DNA of 64,000 nucleotides, taken from the NCBI RefSeq assembly GCF_900100395.1, contig NZ_FNFB01000008.1:126071-190070 (forward strand), given 5' to 3'. The notes beneath the pieces are model-generated. The model worked only from the letters and a program-made list of their open reading frames with translations. It was not told where the DNA came from and ran no database searches. Made by a program: the position numbers and the translations under genes. This document shows positions 8,230-17,582 of the stretch, piece after piece (the stretch's first letter is position 1; each line of letters begins with the position of its first letter). Source of the DNA: Nonomuraea maritima. GTDB lineage: Bacteria > Actinomycetota > Actinomycetes > Streptosporangiales > Streptosporangiaceae.

Positions 8230-9180
8230 ATGACCGCGCTCCACACCGAACCCGCGCACGCGGCCCGCCCGCGCGCGCGGGCGGGCCGGGGGAATCAGCG
8301 GCGGGCACAGCGCTGGACGGCTCTCGCCTTCCTCGCCCCGCTCCTCGTCTACCTGGCCGTCTTCTACGCCTATCCGCTGTACCGCAACATCGACCTCAGC
8401 GTGCACGACTACACGCCGCGCGCCTTCATCCAGGGCAACCCCGAGTTCACCGGGCTGCGGCACTACGTCGTCATCGTCACCGACGACGCCTTCCTGCGCG
8501 CGCTGAGCAACACCGCGGTGTTCACGCTGGGCTCGATCGCCGTCCAGTACGTCATCGGGCTGGCCCTCGCGGTGTTCTTCCACCGCAACTTCCGGCTGTC
8601 GGCGGTGCTGCGCGCGATGTTCCTCGTGCCGTGGCTGCTGCCGCTCATCGTGTCGGCCTCGACCTGGTCGTGGATGCTCAACAGCGAGAACGGCATCGTC
8701 AACGCGGCGCTCCAGGCGTTCGGCATCGGCCAGATCAACTGGCTGACCTCGCCGGACACCTCGCTGCTGGCGGTCACCGTGGCCAACATCTGGCTCGGCA
8801 TCCCGTTCAACCTGGTCATCCTCTACGCCGGCCTGCAGAACATCTCGCCCTCCCTGTACGAGGCGGCCGGGCTGGACGGCGCGAACGCCTGGGAGCGCTT
8901 CCGGCACATCACGTTCCCGCTGCTGCGCCCGGTGTCCATGATCACGCTGCTGCTCGGGCTGATCTACACGCTCAAGGTCGTCGACATCATCTGGATCATG
9001 ACCAGGGGCGGCCCGGCGGACGCCTCCACGACGTTCGCCATCTGGTCCTACCGGGAGGCGTTCGGCACCGGGCAGCCCGACTTCTCCCCTGCGGCGGCGG
9101 TCGGCAACCTGCTCATCGTCATCGCCTTCGTCGCCGGTCTCGCGCACGTGCGCCTGCAGCGGAAGGAGGAGAACGGATGA
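8230..9180 (+). CDS. Sugar ABC transporter permease, MalF-like
   Basis: 316-residue inner-membrane permease with about six helices. The EAA loop that docks the ATPase is visible as YEAAGLDGANAWERFRHITFP near residue 215. It starts 4 bp after the binding-protein stop and overlaps the next permease by 4 bp (ATGA), so translation is coupled. It forms the channel with the second permease. No ATP-binding subunit is encoded nearby. In actinomycetes such CUT1 systems commonly share one MsiK-type ATPase encoded elsewhere, which I infer here. Confidence 0.9.
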   Translation: MTALHTEPAHAARPRARAGRGNQRRAQRWTALAFLAPLLVYLAVFYAYPLYRNIDLSVHDYTPRAFIQGNPEFTGLRHYVVIVTDDAFLRALSNTAVFTLGSIAVQYVIGLALAVFFHRNFRLSAVLRAMFLVPWLLPLIVSASTWSWMLNSENGIVNAALQAFGIGQINWLTSPDTSLLAVTVANIWLGIPFNLVILYAGLQNISPSLYEAAGLDGANAWERFRHITFPLLRPVSMITLLLGLIYTLKVVDIIWIMTRGGPADASTTFAIWSYREAFGTGQPDFSPAAAVGNLLIVIAFVAGLAHVRLQRKEENG

Positions 9181-9995
9181 AGGCCCAGAAGACAGTGTGG
9201 AAGACGGCGGTGGGCGTGGTCCTGACGGGCGTCATGCTCTTCCCCGTCTACTGGATGTTCAACGTCTCGCTCACCAAGACCGGCGACATGCGGGCCGACC
9301 CGCCGCACTGGTTCCCGTGGGACCCCACGTTCGAGGGGTACACCGCCGCGCTCGGCCAGCAACTCCCTGCGCTCGCCACGAGCCTGTTCATCGGGCTCGG
9401 CACGGTGGCGCTCACGCTCGTCGTCTCCCTGCCCGCCGGGTTCGCCCTGGCCAAGCTGCGGCCGCGCGGCGCCCGGACGATCGACTTCCTGCTCCTGGTC
9501 GCGCAGATGATCCCCGCCGTCGTCATGGCGATGGGCTTCTACGCGATCTACATCAGGCTCGGGCTGCTCAACACCGTCGCGGGCCTGATCGTGGCCGACT
9601 CGACGCTCGCCGTGCCCTTCGGGGTGCTGCTGTTCCGGGCGTTCATGGCGGGGATCCCCGCCGAGGTGATGGCCGCGGCGCAGATCGACGGGGCGAGCAC
9701 CTGGCGGACGTTCCGCTCGATCGTGCTCCCGCTCAGCCGCAACTCCGTGATCACGGTCTCGCTGTTCGCGTTCCTGTGGGCGTGGTCGGACTTCATCTTC
9801 GCCTCCACGCTCAACCGCAGCAGCGAGGTCATCCCGGTCACGCTCGGCATCTTCCGCTACATCGGCAACAACACGACGCAATGGAACTCCATCATGGCGA
9901 CCGCCGTGATCGCGTCGCTGCCCGCGGCCTTCCTCCTGATCCTCGCGCAGCGCTACATCGCCGCCGGGGTCACCGCGGGCGCCGTCAAGGACTGA
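9177..9995 (+). CDS. Sugar ABC transporter permease, MalG-like
   Basis: 272-residue partner permease. The ATG overlaps the preceding stop. It opens with a membrane helix (LTGVMLFPVYWMFNVSLTKT) and has about six helices in total. The EAA-type loop reads EVMAAAQIDGASTWRTFRSI. It makes the heterodimeric translocation pore with the upstream MalF-like protein. The C-terminus is short, as in other MalG-like proteins. It is followed by the GH127 gene within 20 bp, which ties import to intracellular hydrolysis. Confidence 0.9.
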   Translation: MKAQKTVWKTAVGVVLTGVMLFPVYWMFNVSLTKTGDMRADPPHWFPWDPTFEGYTAALGQQLPALATSLFIGLGTVALTLVVSLPAGFALAKLRPRGARTIDFLLLVAQMIPAVVMAMGFYAIYIRLGLLNTVAGLIVADSTLAVPFGVLLFRAFMAGIPAEVMAAAQIDGASTWRTFRSIVLPLSRNSVITVSLFAFLWAWSDFIFASTLNRSSEVIPVTLGIFRYIGNNTTQWNSIMATAVIASLPAAFLLILAQRYIAAGVTAGAVKD

Positions 9996-10014
9996 CATGA
10001 AAGGTTTCACCTCT

Positions 10015-11922
10015 ATGACCAGCCCCGTGCTGCCGTCACACGGCCGGGTACGCCCCCTCGGGCTCGCGCAGGTCTCGCTCACCGGCGGGTTCTGGGGGGA
10101 GCGGCAGGCCGTGAACGCCGCGCAGACGCTCGCCCACTGCGAGACGTGGATGGAGCGCCTCGGCTGGCTGGCCAACTTCGACCGGGTCGCCGACGGCACC
10201 ACCGGGCCCGACCGTCCCGGCTGGTCGTTCTCGGACTCCGAGGTCTACAAGCTGCTGGAGGCCCTGTCGTGGGAGGTCGCGCGGAGCGGCGACGCTGAGG
10301 CGGAGGCGGCGATCAAGCGGCTCACCGCCCGGGTCGCCCGCGCGCAGGATCAGGACGGCTACCTCAACACCTGCTTCGGCCACGGCGACCAGCCGCCGCG
10401 CTACAGCGACCTGGAGATGGGCCACGAGCTCTACAACACCGGCCACCTGCTCCAGGCCGCCGTGGCCCGGCTGCGCACCGCCGGCGAGGACGACCTGGTG
10501 CGCGTCGCGCGGCGGGCCGCCGACCACGTGTGCCGCACGTTCGGCCCCGGCGGGACGGCCGCGATCTGCGGGCACCCGGAGATCGAGGTCGGCATGGCCG
10601 AGTTCGGCCGCGCCACGGGGGAGCAGCGGTACGTCGAGCAGGCCCGCCTGTTCCTCGACCGCCGCGGGCACGGCACGCTGCGCGACATCCCGCTGGGCCG
10701 CGCCTACTTCCAGGACGACGTCCCGATCAGGGAGGCCGACGTGTGGCGCGGGCACGCCGTCCGCGCGCTCTACCTGGCCGCCGCCGCGGTGGACGTCGCG
10801 GTCGAGCTCGGTGACGACGACCTGCTGCGCGCGATCGAACGCCAGTGGGAGCGCACGGTCGCCCGCCGCACCTACGTCACCGGCGGCATGGGCTCGCGCC
10901 ACCAGGACGAGGGCTTCGGCGAGGACTGGGAGCTGCCCCCGGACCGCGCCTACTGCGAGACCTGCGCCGGCGTCGCCTCGATCATGGTGTCCTGGCGGCT
11001 GTACCTCGCCACCGGCGACGTCCGCTACGCCGACCTCATCGAGCGCACGCTCTACAACGTCGTCGCCGTCTCGCCGAGCACCGACGGCCGGGCCTTCTTC
11101 TACGCCAACCCGCTGCACCAGCGGGTCGCCGGCCGGCCCGCCGACCAGGACGAGGTCAGTCCGCGGGCCGAGGCGGGGGTGCGGGCCCCCTGGTTCGACG
11201 TCTCCTGCTGCCCCACCAACGTCGCCCGCACGCTCGCCGGCCTGCACGGCTACCTCGCCACCACCGACGACGACGGCCTGCAGATCCACCAGTACGCCTC
11301 CTGCTCCGTCCGCGCCGAGCTGCCCGGCGGGCAGCCGGTCGCCGTGGACGTCGAGACCGCCTACCCGCAGGCCGGGACCGTTCGCGTCCGGATCGCCGCC
11401 GACGCGGACACCCCCTGGACGCTCACCCTGCGGGTGCCCGCCTGGGCCGACGGGGCCACGCTGACCGAGGGCGGGCAGACCCGTCCGGTGCGGCCTGGCC
11501 CGGCGCAGGTGCGCCGCGCCTTCCGCGCGGGCGAGGAGATCGTCCTGGAGCTGCCGATGCAGCCCCGGCTCACCTGGCCCGACCCGCGGATCGACGCCGT
11601 ACGCGGCTGCGTCGCGGTGGAGCGCGGGCCTGAGGTCCTCTGCGTCGAGTCGAACGACCTGCCCTCTCCCGACCTGCTGGAGTCCCTGGTGCTCGATCCG
11701 GGTTCCGCCCCGCGCGCCGCCGAGGGCGCCGTCCTCGTGCGCGGCCGGGCGCTCGACCTCGCCGACCGGCCGTGGGCCTATCCCGCCGGTCCGCTCGACG
11801 AGCAGGGGGACGACGACTGGTTCGACGTGCCGCTGCGGCCGTACCACGGGTGGGCGCGGCGCGGCCCGTCGAGCATGCGGATCTTCGTACCGGTGGCCCC
11901 GCAAGAAAGGACCGGCGCCTGA
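10015..11922 (+). CDS. GH127 beta-L-arabinofuranosidase (DUF1680 family)
   Basis: 635-residue cytoplasmic glycosidase with no signal peptide. Family members remove non-reducing beta-L-arabinofuranosyl residues with a zinc-bound cysteine nucleophile. The signature residues are present: DEGFGEDWE with the candidate acid/base glutamate, YCETC (Glu315 and Cys317, zinc ligands) and SCCPTN (Cys398 nucleophile, Cys399 ligand). The N-terminus (LTGGFWGERQ) and (alpha/alpha)6 repeats fit the family. I chose ATG 10015, which matches the usual family N-terminus; ATG 9997 in the same frame would add six residues. It overlaps the next gene by one base. It likely degrades imported arabino-oligosaccharides. 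Confidence 0.85.
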   Translation: MTSPVLPSHGRVRPLGLAQVSLTGGFWGERQAVNAAQTLAHCETWMERLGWLANFDRVADGTTGPDRPGWSFSDSEVYKLLEALSWEVARSGDAEAEAAIKRLTARVARAQDQDGYLNTCFGHGDQPPRYSDLEMGHELYNTGHLLQAAVARLRTAGEDDLVRVARRAADHVCRTFGPGGTAAICGHPEIEVGMAEFGRATGEQRYVEQARLFLDRRGHGTLRDIPLGRAYFQDDVPIREADVWRGHAVRALYLAAAAVDVAVELGDDDLLRAIERQWERTVARRTYVTGGMGSRHQDEGFGEDWELPPDRAYCETCAGVASIMVSWRLYLATGDVRYADLIERTLYNVVAVSPSTDGRAFFYANPLHQRVAGRPADQDEVSPRAEAGVRAPWFDVSCCPTNVARTLAGLHGYLATTDDDGLQIHQYASCSVRAELPGGQPVAVDVETAYPQAGTVRVRIAADADTPWTLTLRVPAWADGATLTEGGQTRPVRPGPAQVRRAFRAGEEIVLELPMQPRLTWPDPRIDAVRGCVAVERGPEVLCVESNDLPSPDLLESLVLDPGSAPRAAEGAVLVRGRALDLADRPWAYPAGPLDEQGDDDWFDVPLRPYHGWARRGPSSMRIFVPVAPQERTGA

Positions 11923-13595
11923 TGAGGTCGTCCGCCCCCGGCCCGGTGTTCTCCCTGCGGGAGATCCCGTTCAGCCACCACGGCTCGTGGTTCTGCTTCT
12001 CGCCCGTGGTGGCCGAGGGGACCTACGCCGACGAGGTGCACCTGGTCTCCCACCAGACCGGCATGCACCCGATCCTGAAGGTGGTCCCCGAATCAGGCGC
12101 CGCCGTCACAGCCACCCCGCACCGGCTCTCCTGGACCCGCGACGAGGGCCGCATCGACCTCGCCTACGAGAGCGCCGACACGGTGCGCGTGCGCGGCCTC
12201 GGCCTCGGCCTGCGCCTGCTGGCCGCCGACCCGGTCCTGACCCCGTTCAGCGGCCCGTACTTCTACCGGGATCCCGTCGACGGGTCGTACGTCTTCACCG
12301 TCTACCAGACCGGACGCCGCTACCGGATCACCGTCCTCGGCGGGCAGGCCGAGCCGCTGGGCACGCAGGCGCTCGGCGCCGCCGAGCGCGGGGTCGTCCT
12401 GAGCGGCGACTGGGAGATCGCCGTCGAGGAGTACGAGACCGCCCGCGCCCCCTACACCACGACGACGTCCTTCGAGCAGGTGGTCACGGCCGCGCGCGCG
12501 GAGTTCGACGCCTTCACCGCGGCGGTCGCGCCGTGGCGCGGCGACCGGACGCCCGCCGCCGAGCTGGCCGCGTACGTGCTGTGGTCGGCGACCGTGCGCC
12601 CGGCCGGGTTCGTCACCCGTCCGGCGGTGCTCATGTCGAAGCACTGGATGGACAAGGTGTGGAGCTGGGACCACTGCTTCAACGCCATCGCCCTCGGCGC
12701 GGGCCTGCCCGGTCTGGCCTGGGACCAGTACCGTCTGCCCTTCGACCACCAGGACGGCGCCGGCGCGCTCCCCGACTCCGTCACCCACTCCGAGGTGCTG
12801 CACAACTTCGTCAAACCGCCCATCCACGGCTGGGCCCTGCGCCACCTGCCGCCGCCGCCCGATCCTGCCGACACCTACCGGCTGCTCGAACGCTGGACCG
12901 GCTTCTGGCTCACCGCGCGCCGCGCCCCCGGCCACGAGCTGCCGCACTACCAGCACGGCAACGACAGCGGCTGGGACAACGCGACCACCTTCGACGCCGA
13001 GCGCGTCGTCGAGACCGCCGACCTGGCCGCGTTCCTCGTCCTGCAGCTGCGCGAGCTCGCCCGCCTGGCCCCCGGCCCGGACGCCGCGGCCCGGTGGACC
13101 GCGCAGGCCGACCGGATGCGCGACGCGCTCCTCGCCGAGCTGTGGGACGGCGAGCGGTTCGTCGCCCGCGGCGCGCTCTCGGGCCGTACCCGGTCGAGCT
13201 CCAGCCTGCTCGAACTCATGCCCATCGTGCTGGGGGAGGAGCTGCCGCAGCCGGTCCGCGCGGCGCTGGCCGCCGGGATCGAGCGCCATCTGACCGCGTT
13301 CGGCCTGGCCACCGAGCTGCCCGACTCGCCGCACTACCAGGACGACGGCTACTGGCGCGGCCCGATCTGGGCGCCCTCGACCGTCCTGATCGAGGACGGG
13401 CTGCGCCGCGCCGGCTACCCCGAGCTGGCCGACGAGATCAGCGCCCGCTTCCGCGCGCTGTGCGAGAAGTCGGGGTTCGCGGAGAACTTCGACGCCCGCA
13501 CCGGGCAGGGCCTGCGCGACCGCGCCTACACCTGGACGGCCGCCGCCTACCTCATCCTGTCCGCCGCCCACGAGCGGCGCGGCCGGACCACCTGA
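11922..13595 (+). CDS. (alpha/alpha)6-barrel glycoside hydrolase, GH63/amylo-glucosidase-like
   Basis: 557-residue cytoplasmic hydrolase. The ATG overlaps the GH127 stop, with an AAAGGA ribosome site upstream. A beta-rich N-terminal domain (1-200) is followed by a helical barrel with WSWDHCFNAIA, HQDGAGALPDS and HGNDSGWDNAT. The acidic residues in these motifs are typical of the GH63/GH37-like inverting clan. Databases often call relatives amylo-alpha-1,6-glucosidase or mannosyl-oligosaccharide glucosidase, but neither activity can be assumed. The operon position suggests it trims a second linkage in the oligosaccharide taken up by the ABC system. No secretion signal is seen. Confidence 0.75.
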   Translation: MRSSAPGPVFSLREIPFSHHGSWFCFSPVVAEGTYADEVHLVSHQTGMHPILKVVPESGAAVTATPHRLSWTRDEGRIDLAYESADTVRVRGLGLGLRLLAADPVLTPFSGPYFYRDPVDGSYVFTVYQTGRRYRITVLGGQAEPLGTQALGAAERGVVLSGDWEIAVEEYETARAPYTTTTSFEQVVTAARAEFDAFTAAVAPWRGDRTPAAELAAYVLWSATVRPAGFVTRPAVLMSKHWMDKVWSWDHCFNAIALGAGLPGLAWDQYRLPFDHQDGAGALPDSVTHSEVLHNFVKPPIHGWALRHLPPPPDPADTYRLLERWTGFWLTARRAPGHELPHYQHGNDSGWDNATTFDAERVVETADLAAFLVLQLRELARLAPGPDAAARWTAQADRMRDALLAELWDGERFVARGALSGRTRSSSSLLELMPIVLGEELPQPVRAALAAGIERHLTAFGLATELPDSPHYQDDGYWRGPIWAPSTVLIEDGLRRAGYPELADEISARFRALCEKSGFAENFDARTGQGLRDRAYTWTAAAYLILSAAHERRGRTT

Positions 13596-13619
13596 CAGGA
13601 GCGCGCGCCGCGGCCGGTG

Positions 13620-15401
13620 TCATCTCGGCATCGGCTCGGCGCCGTCGGCCGTGAGGGCGCGTGCGGCGTGGATCAGCGGGACGTGGCTGAAGGCCTGCGG
13701 GAAGTTGCCCACCAGACGGCGGAAGCGCGGGTCGTACTCCTCCGCCAGCAGCCCGACGTCGTTGCGCAGCCCCAGCAGTCGCTCGAACAGGTCTTTCGCC
13801 TCGTCCCTGCGCCCCTGCATCGCCATGACCTCCACCAGCCAGAAGCTGCAGGCGAGGAACGCGCCCTCGGCGCCGGGCAGGCCGTCGACGTCGTTGTCCT
13901 CCGCCACCGGGTAGCGCAGCACGAACCCGTCGGCCATCAGCTCCTTCTCGACCGCCGCCACCGTCCCGGTCACCCGTGGGTCGTCGATCGGCAGGAACCC
14001 CACGATCGGGATCATCAGCAGCGCCGAGTCCAGCTCCGAGGACCCGTACGACTGCGTGAACGTGCCGCGCTCGGTGTCGAAGCCCTTGTCGCAGATCTCG
14101 GCGTGGATGGTGTCGCGCAGCTCCCGCCACTTCTCCACCGGCCCGGTGCGGCCGAAGCGCTCGACGTGCTTGACGGCCCGGTCGAGCGCCACCCAGCACA
14201 TCACCTTCGAGTGCACGAAGTGCCGCCGGGGCCCGCGGACCTCCCACAGCCCCTCGTCGGGCTCGTCCCAGTGATCCTTGACGTAGTCGAGCAGCTCACG
14301 CTGGATCGTCCAGGCCCGGTCGTCGGGCGGCAGGCCGCGCTCGCTCGCGACGTACAGGCAGTTCATGACCTCGCCGTACACGTCGAGCTGCAACTGCTTG
14401 GCGGCCTCGTTGCCGATGCGCACCGGGCGGGACTCCTCGTAGCCGTCGAGCCAGTCGAGCAGCAGCTCGGGCAGGCGGCGCTCGCCGCCGACGCCGTACA
14501 TGATCTGCAGGTCCTGGGGGCGGCCGGCGATGGCGCGCAGCAGCCACGCCCGCCAGTCGGCGGCCTCCTCCAGGTAGCCGGAGCTGATCAGCGCGTCGAG
14601 CGTCATCGTCGCGTCGCGCAGCCAGCAGTAGCGGTAGTCCCAGTTGCGCACGCCGCCGAGGTCCTCGGGCAGTGAGGTCGTGGGAGCGGCCACCATGCCG
14701 CCGGTCGGCGCGTACGTCAGGGCCTTGAGCGTGATGAGCGAGCGCACCACGGCCTCACGGTACGGCCCGGTGTGGGCGCATTTCGACATCCACTCCGCCC
14801 AGAACGCCTCGGTGTCGCGCAACTGCTCGCCCGGCTCGAGCTGCGGCGGCATCGGCTCGTGCGACGGGTGCCAGGTGAACACGAACGGCAGCCGCTCGCC
14901 CTCGTTCACGGTGAACGTGGCGCGGTGGGCGTAGTCGCCGCCCTTGAGCGTCACGGGCGAGTGCAGCCACACCGAGTCGGGGCCGCCGATGGCCTGCAGG
15001 TGGCCGTCGCTGCGGCGCACCCACGGCACGATCCGGCCGTAGTCGAAGCGGACCCGCAGCTGCGTGGACATCTCCACGCTGCCGGAGACTCCCTCGACGA
15101 TCCGTACGACGTCGGGGTTGCGGTCGCGCGGCGGCATGAAGTCGATCACCCGGACGGTGCCCGTCGGGGTGTCCCACTCGCTCTCCAGGACCAGGCTCTC
15201 GCCGCGGTAGCGCCGCCGCGTGGCCGGGCGGCGGCCGACCGGCCCGAGCCACCAGTGCCCGTTGCGCTCGCTGCCGAGCAACGCCGCGAAGCACGCGGGC
15301 GAGTCGAAACGGGGCAGGCAGAGCCAGTCGATGGAGCCGTCGCGCGCCACCAGAGCGGCCGACTGCATGTCTCCGATGAGCGCGTAGTCCTCGATCCGCA
15401 T
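13620..15401 (-). CDS. GH15 glucoamylase/trehalase-like glycosidase
   Basis: 593-residue cytosolic protein of the actinobacterial GH15 group, some of whose members are trehalases. The N-terminus (IEDYALIGDMQSAALVARDG, then IDWLCLPRFDSPA) is the family signature. A beta-sandwich domain spans about 1-230 and an (alpha/alpha)6 catalytic barrel about 240-580. The barrel has NWDYRYCWLRDATMTL and, later, GLLAEEYD, carrying the candidate acid and base glutamates. It is convergent with the arabinoside operon and probably independent of it. Substrate could be trehalose or an alpha-glucan; the sequence alone does not decide. Confidence 0.85.
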   Translation of the reverse strand: MRIEDYALIGDMQSAALVARDGSIDWLCLPRFDSPACFAALLGSERNGHWWLGPVGRRPATRRRYRGESLVLESEWDTPTGTVRVIDFMPPRDRNPDVVRIVEGVSGSVEMSTQLRVRFDYGRIVPWVRRSDGHLQAIGGPDSVWLHSPVTLKGGDYAHRATFTVNEGERLPFVFTWHPSHEPMPPQLEPGEQLRDTEAFWAEWMSKCAHTGPYREAVVRSLITLKALTYAPTGGMVAAPTTSLPEDLGGVRNWDYRYCWLRDATMTLDALISSGYLEEAADWRAWLLRAIAGRPQDLQIMYGVGGERRLPELLLDWLDGYEESRPVRIGNEAAKQLQLDVYGEVMNCLYVASERGLPPDDRAWTIQRELLDYVKDHWDEPDEGLWEVRGPRRHFVHSKVMCWVALDRAVKHVERFGRTGPVEKWRELRDTIHAEICDKGFDTERGTFTQSYGSSELDSALLMIPIVGFLPIDDPRVTGTVAAVEKELMADGFVLRYPVAEDNDVDGLPGAEGAFLACSFWLVEVMAMQGRRDEAKDLFERLLGLRNDVGLLAEEYDPRFRRLVGNFPQAFSHVPLIHAARALTADGAEPMPR

Positions 15402-15481
15402 GCCTAGACGCTACTCGGCGCGGAGGGTGTCCCGCGGCCGGATCCGATCATGTCGCGTCATGCCGGGCCCGGCCGCGGGCC

Positions 15482-16084
15482 TCACCGCAGCGGGAACCAC
15501 CGGGTGAAGACCTGGGTCAGCGGTCCGATGGCCAGCGCGAAGACCAGCGTCCCCACGCCGATTCTGCCGCCGAGCAGCCAGCCCGCGGCCAGCACGGTGA
15601 CCTCCATGAGGGAGCGCGCGAGCCGCACCGACAGGCCGAGCCGCACCAGGCCGGTCATGATGCCGTCGCGCGGCCCCGCGCCCATCCCGGCGCCGATGTA
15701 CAGGAGGGTCGCCAGGGCGATGGACGTCACGGCGAGCGCCACGTACGCGGACTGGAGGACCAGGTGCCCCGGCGTGGGCAGCAGGGCGATCCAGGCGTCG
15801 GCGAACAGGCCGACGAACACGACGTTGCTGAGGGTGCCGAACCCGGGCCGCTGCCTCAGCGGGATCCACAGCAGCATCACCAGGGCGCCGACCACGATGA
15901 TGACGGTGCCGATCGACAGCCCGAGCCGCAGCCCGAGGCCCTGGTGGAAGACGTCCCACGGTCCGTTGCCGAGGCTCGACTCGACCTGGAGGGCGATGCC
16001 GAGGCCGTAGAGCGCGAGGCCGCCGTAAAGGCGGGTCAGCCGGACGGGAAGGGAACGTGGCAGGGGGACTGTAGTTTCGCTCAT
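15482..16084 (-). CDS. YczE/YyaS/YitT-type integral membrane protein
   Basis: 200-residue membrane protein with about five hydrophobic helices. Recognisable YczE-like motifs are LGIALQVESSLGNGPWDVF near the N-terminus and GAGMGAGPRDGIMTGL in the middle. Function is unknown; the family has been proposed to transport small molecules. It is divergent from a MocR regulator across a 63-bp gap. That pairing recurs in actinobacteria and suggests the MocR protein controls it. Confidence 0.82.
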   Translation of the reverse strand: MSETTVPLPRSLPVRLTRLYGGLALYGLGIALQVESSLGNGPWDVFHQGLGLRLGLSIGTVIIVVGALVMLLWIPLRQRPGFGTLSNVVFVGLFADAWIALLPTPGHLVLQSAYVALAVTSIALATLLYIGAGMGAGPRDGIMTGLVRLGLSVRLARSLMEVTVLAAGWLLGGRIGVGTLVFALAIGPLTQVFTRWFPLR

Positions 16085-16104
16085 GGTGGCCTCACAGTGG
16101 CATG

Positions 16105-16130
16105 GCCAAAGTTGCCAAAACCAGGGCCAA
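16105..16130. promoter_or_regulatory. GCCAA triplet in the YczE/MocR divergent promoter
   Basis: Three direct copies of GCCAA lie at 16105-16109, 16114-16118 and 16126-16130 in the short region shared by the two divergent genes. MocR-type regulators typically bind direct repeats in such intergenic regions, so this is the likely operator. Assignment is by position and repetition only. Confidence 0.5.
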
Positions 16131-16147
16131 TCCAGAAAAGTGGCTTT

Positions 16148-17578
16148 ATGAGGCACATGTCGGCGGCACAAGTGGCACGTCTGGTGAGCGTCGACCCCGA
16201 GGCGCGGCCCTACTACCGCGCCCTGGCCGACAGCGTGCGCGCGCTGGTCCTCGACGGCCAGCTCCCCGTACGCGTGCGCATGCCCGCCGAACGCAACCTC
16301 GCCGAGAGCCTCGGCGTCAGCCGCACCACCGTCACCGCGGCCTACGACCTGCTGCGCGAGCGCGGCTACCTGCAGAGCAGGCGCGGCTCGGGCAGCTGGA
16401 CGGCCCTGCCCGACCCCGCCACCACGTCCGACAACCCGTGGCACGGCACCGGCGACGGGCTGATCCCGCTGCACACCGCCGCCCCCGCGGCGCCGTCGGC
16501 GCTGCCCGCCGTCCTCGCGGAGGTGGCGGCCGAGGACCTGCCGCGGTACGCCATGGGCAACGGCTACGACCCGCTCGGCCTGCCGCCGCTGCGCGAACGC
16601 ATCGCCGCGCGCTACACCGCGAGGGGAGTGGCCACCAGGCCGGAGCAGATCGTCGTCACGACCGGTTCGCAGCTCGCCATCCAGCTCCTGTTCGGCCTGC
16701 TCGCCGGCCCAGGCGACCCCGTCCTCGTGGAGTCGCCGACCTACCCGCACGCCATCGACGCGGCCCGCAGGCGCGGCGCCCGCATCGTCCCGGTCGGGAT
16801 CTCGCACGACGGCTGGCAGCCCGACCTGGTCGCCGGTGCGCTGCGGCAGTCCGGGGCCCGCCTCGCCTACCTCATGCCCGACTTCCACAACCCGACCGGC
16901 GCCCTCATGCCGGACCCCGTCCGCGCGGCCGTCGTCGAGGCCGCCCGGCGCGCCGACACCGTCGTGCTGGTGGACGAGACCTGGGCCGAGCTCGCGCTGG
17001 ACGACGTCCCCCCGCACGCGCCGGCGGCGGCCTTCGACACCGACGGCCGGGTGATCAGCATCGGCTCGGCAGGCAAGCTGTGGTGGGGCGGGCTGCGCAT
17101 CGGCTGGATCCGCGCCACCGCCGCGCTCGCCCGCCGCCTCGCCCTGTTCCGCGCGTCGGTCGACATCGCGAGCCCCGTGCTGGAGCAGTTGGTCGTCGCG
17201 CGGCTGTTCGACCGGCTGGAGACGACCCGCGCCGAACGCCGCCGCACCATGCGCGCCTCGCGCGACGCGCTCGTCGGCGCGCTGCGCGAGCACCTGCCCG
17301 AGTGGACGTTCACCGTGCCAGGCGGCGGGGGCACCCTGTGGGTCCGCCTGGGCTCCGGCGCCGCCACCCCGCTCGCCGACGCCGCGGCCGCCCACGGCGT
17401 ACGCCTCGCGCCGGGCCCGTGGTTCGGCCCCGAGGGCACGCTGGAAGGCTACCTGCGGATGCCGTACACGCTGCCGCCACAGGTGCTGACGGAGGCGGTC
17501 GGCCGGATCCGCGCGGCCCGCGACGGAGGCCCTGCGGGCGCGTCCCGCGACCCCGACCCGCTGGTCGCCGTCGTGTGA
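16148..17578 (+). CDS. MocR-family PLP-dependent transcriptional regulator
   Basis: 476-residue fusion of a GntR-type winged helix (about 15-85, with RNLAESLGVSRTTVTAAYDLL) and an aminotransferase fold type I domain (about 115-460). The PLP-binding lysine is in SIGSAGKLWWGG. PDFHNPTG is the conserved cofactor-pocket motif. MocR proteins sense PLP or related amines and usually regulate a neighbouring gene, here the divergent YczE-like gene. It could also activate itself. ATG 16148 was chosen; ATG 16157 in the same frame is possible. Confidence 0.88.
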   Translation: MRHMSAAQVARLVSVDPEARPYYRALADSVRALVLDGQLPVRVRMPAERNLAESLGVSRTTVTAAYDLLRERGYLQSRRGSGSWTALPDPATTSDNPWHGTGDGLIPLHTAAPAAPSALPAVLAEVAAEDLPRYAMGNGYDPLGLPPLRERIAARYTARGVATRPEQIVVTTGSQLAIQLLFGLLAGPGDPVLVESPTYPHAIDAARRRGARIVPVGISHDGWQPDLVAGALRQSGARLAYLMPDFHNPTGALMPDPVRAAVVEAARRADTVVLVDETWAELALDDVPPHAPAAAFDTDGRVISIGSAGKLWWGGLRIGWIRATAALARRLALFRASVDIASPVLEQLVVARLFDRLETTRAERRRTMRASRDALVGALREHLPEWTFTVPGGGGTLWVRLGSGAATPLADAAAAHGVRLAPGPWFGPEGTLEGYLRMPYTLPPQVLTEAVGRIRAARDGGPAGASRDPDPLVAVV

Positions 17579-17582
17579 CGGG

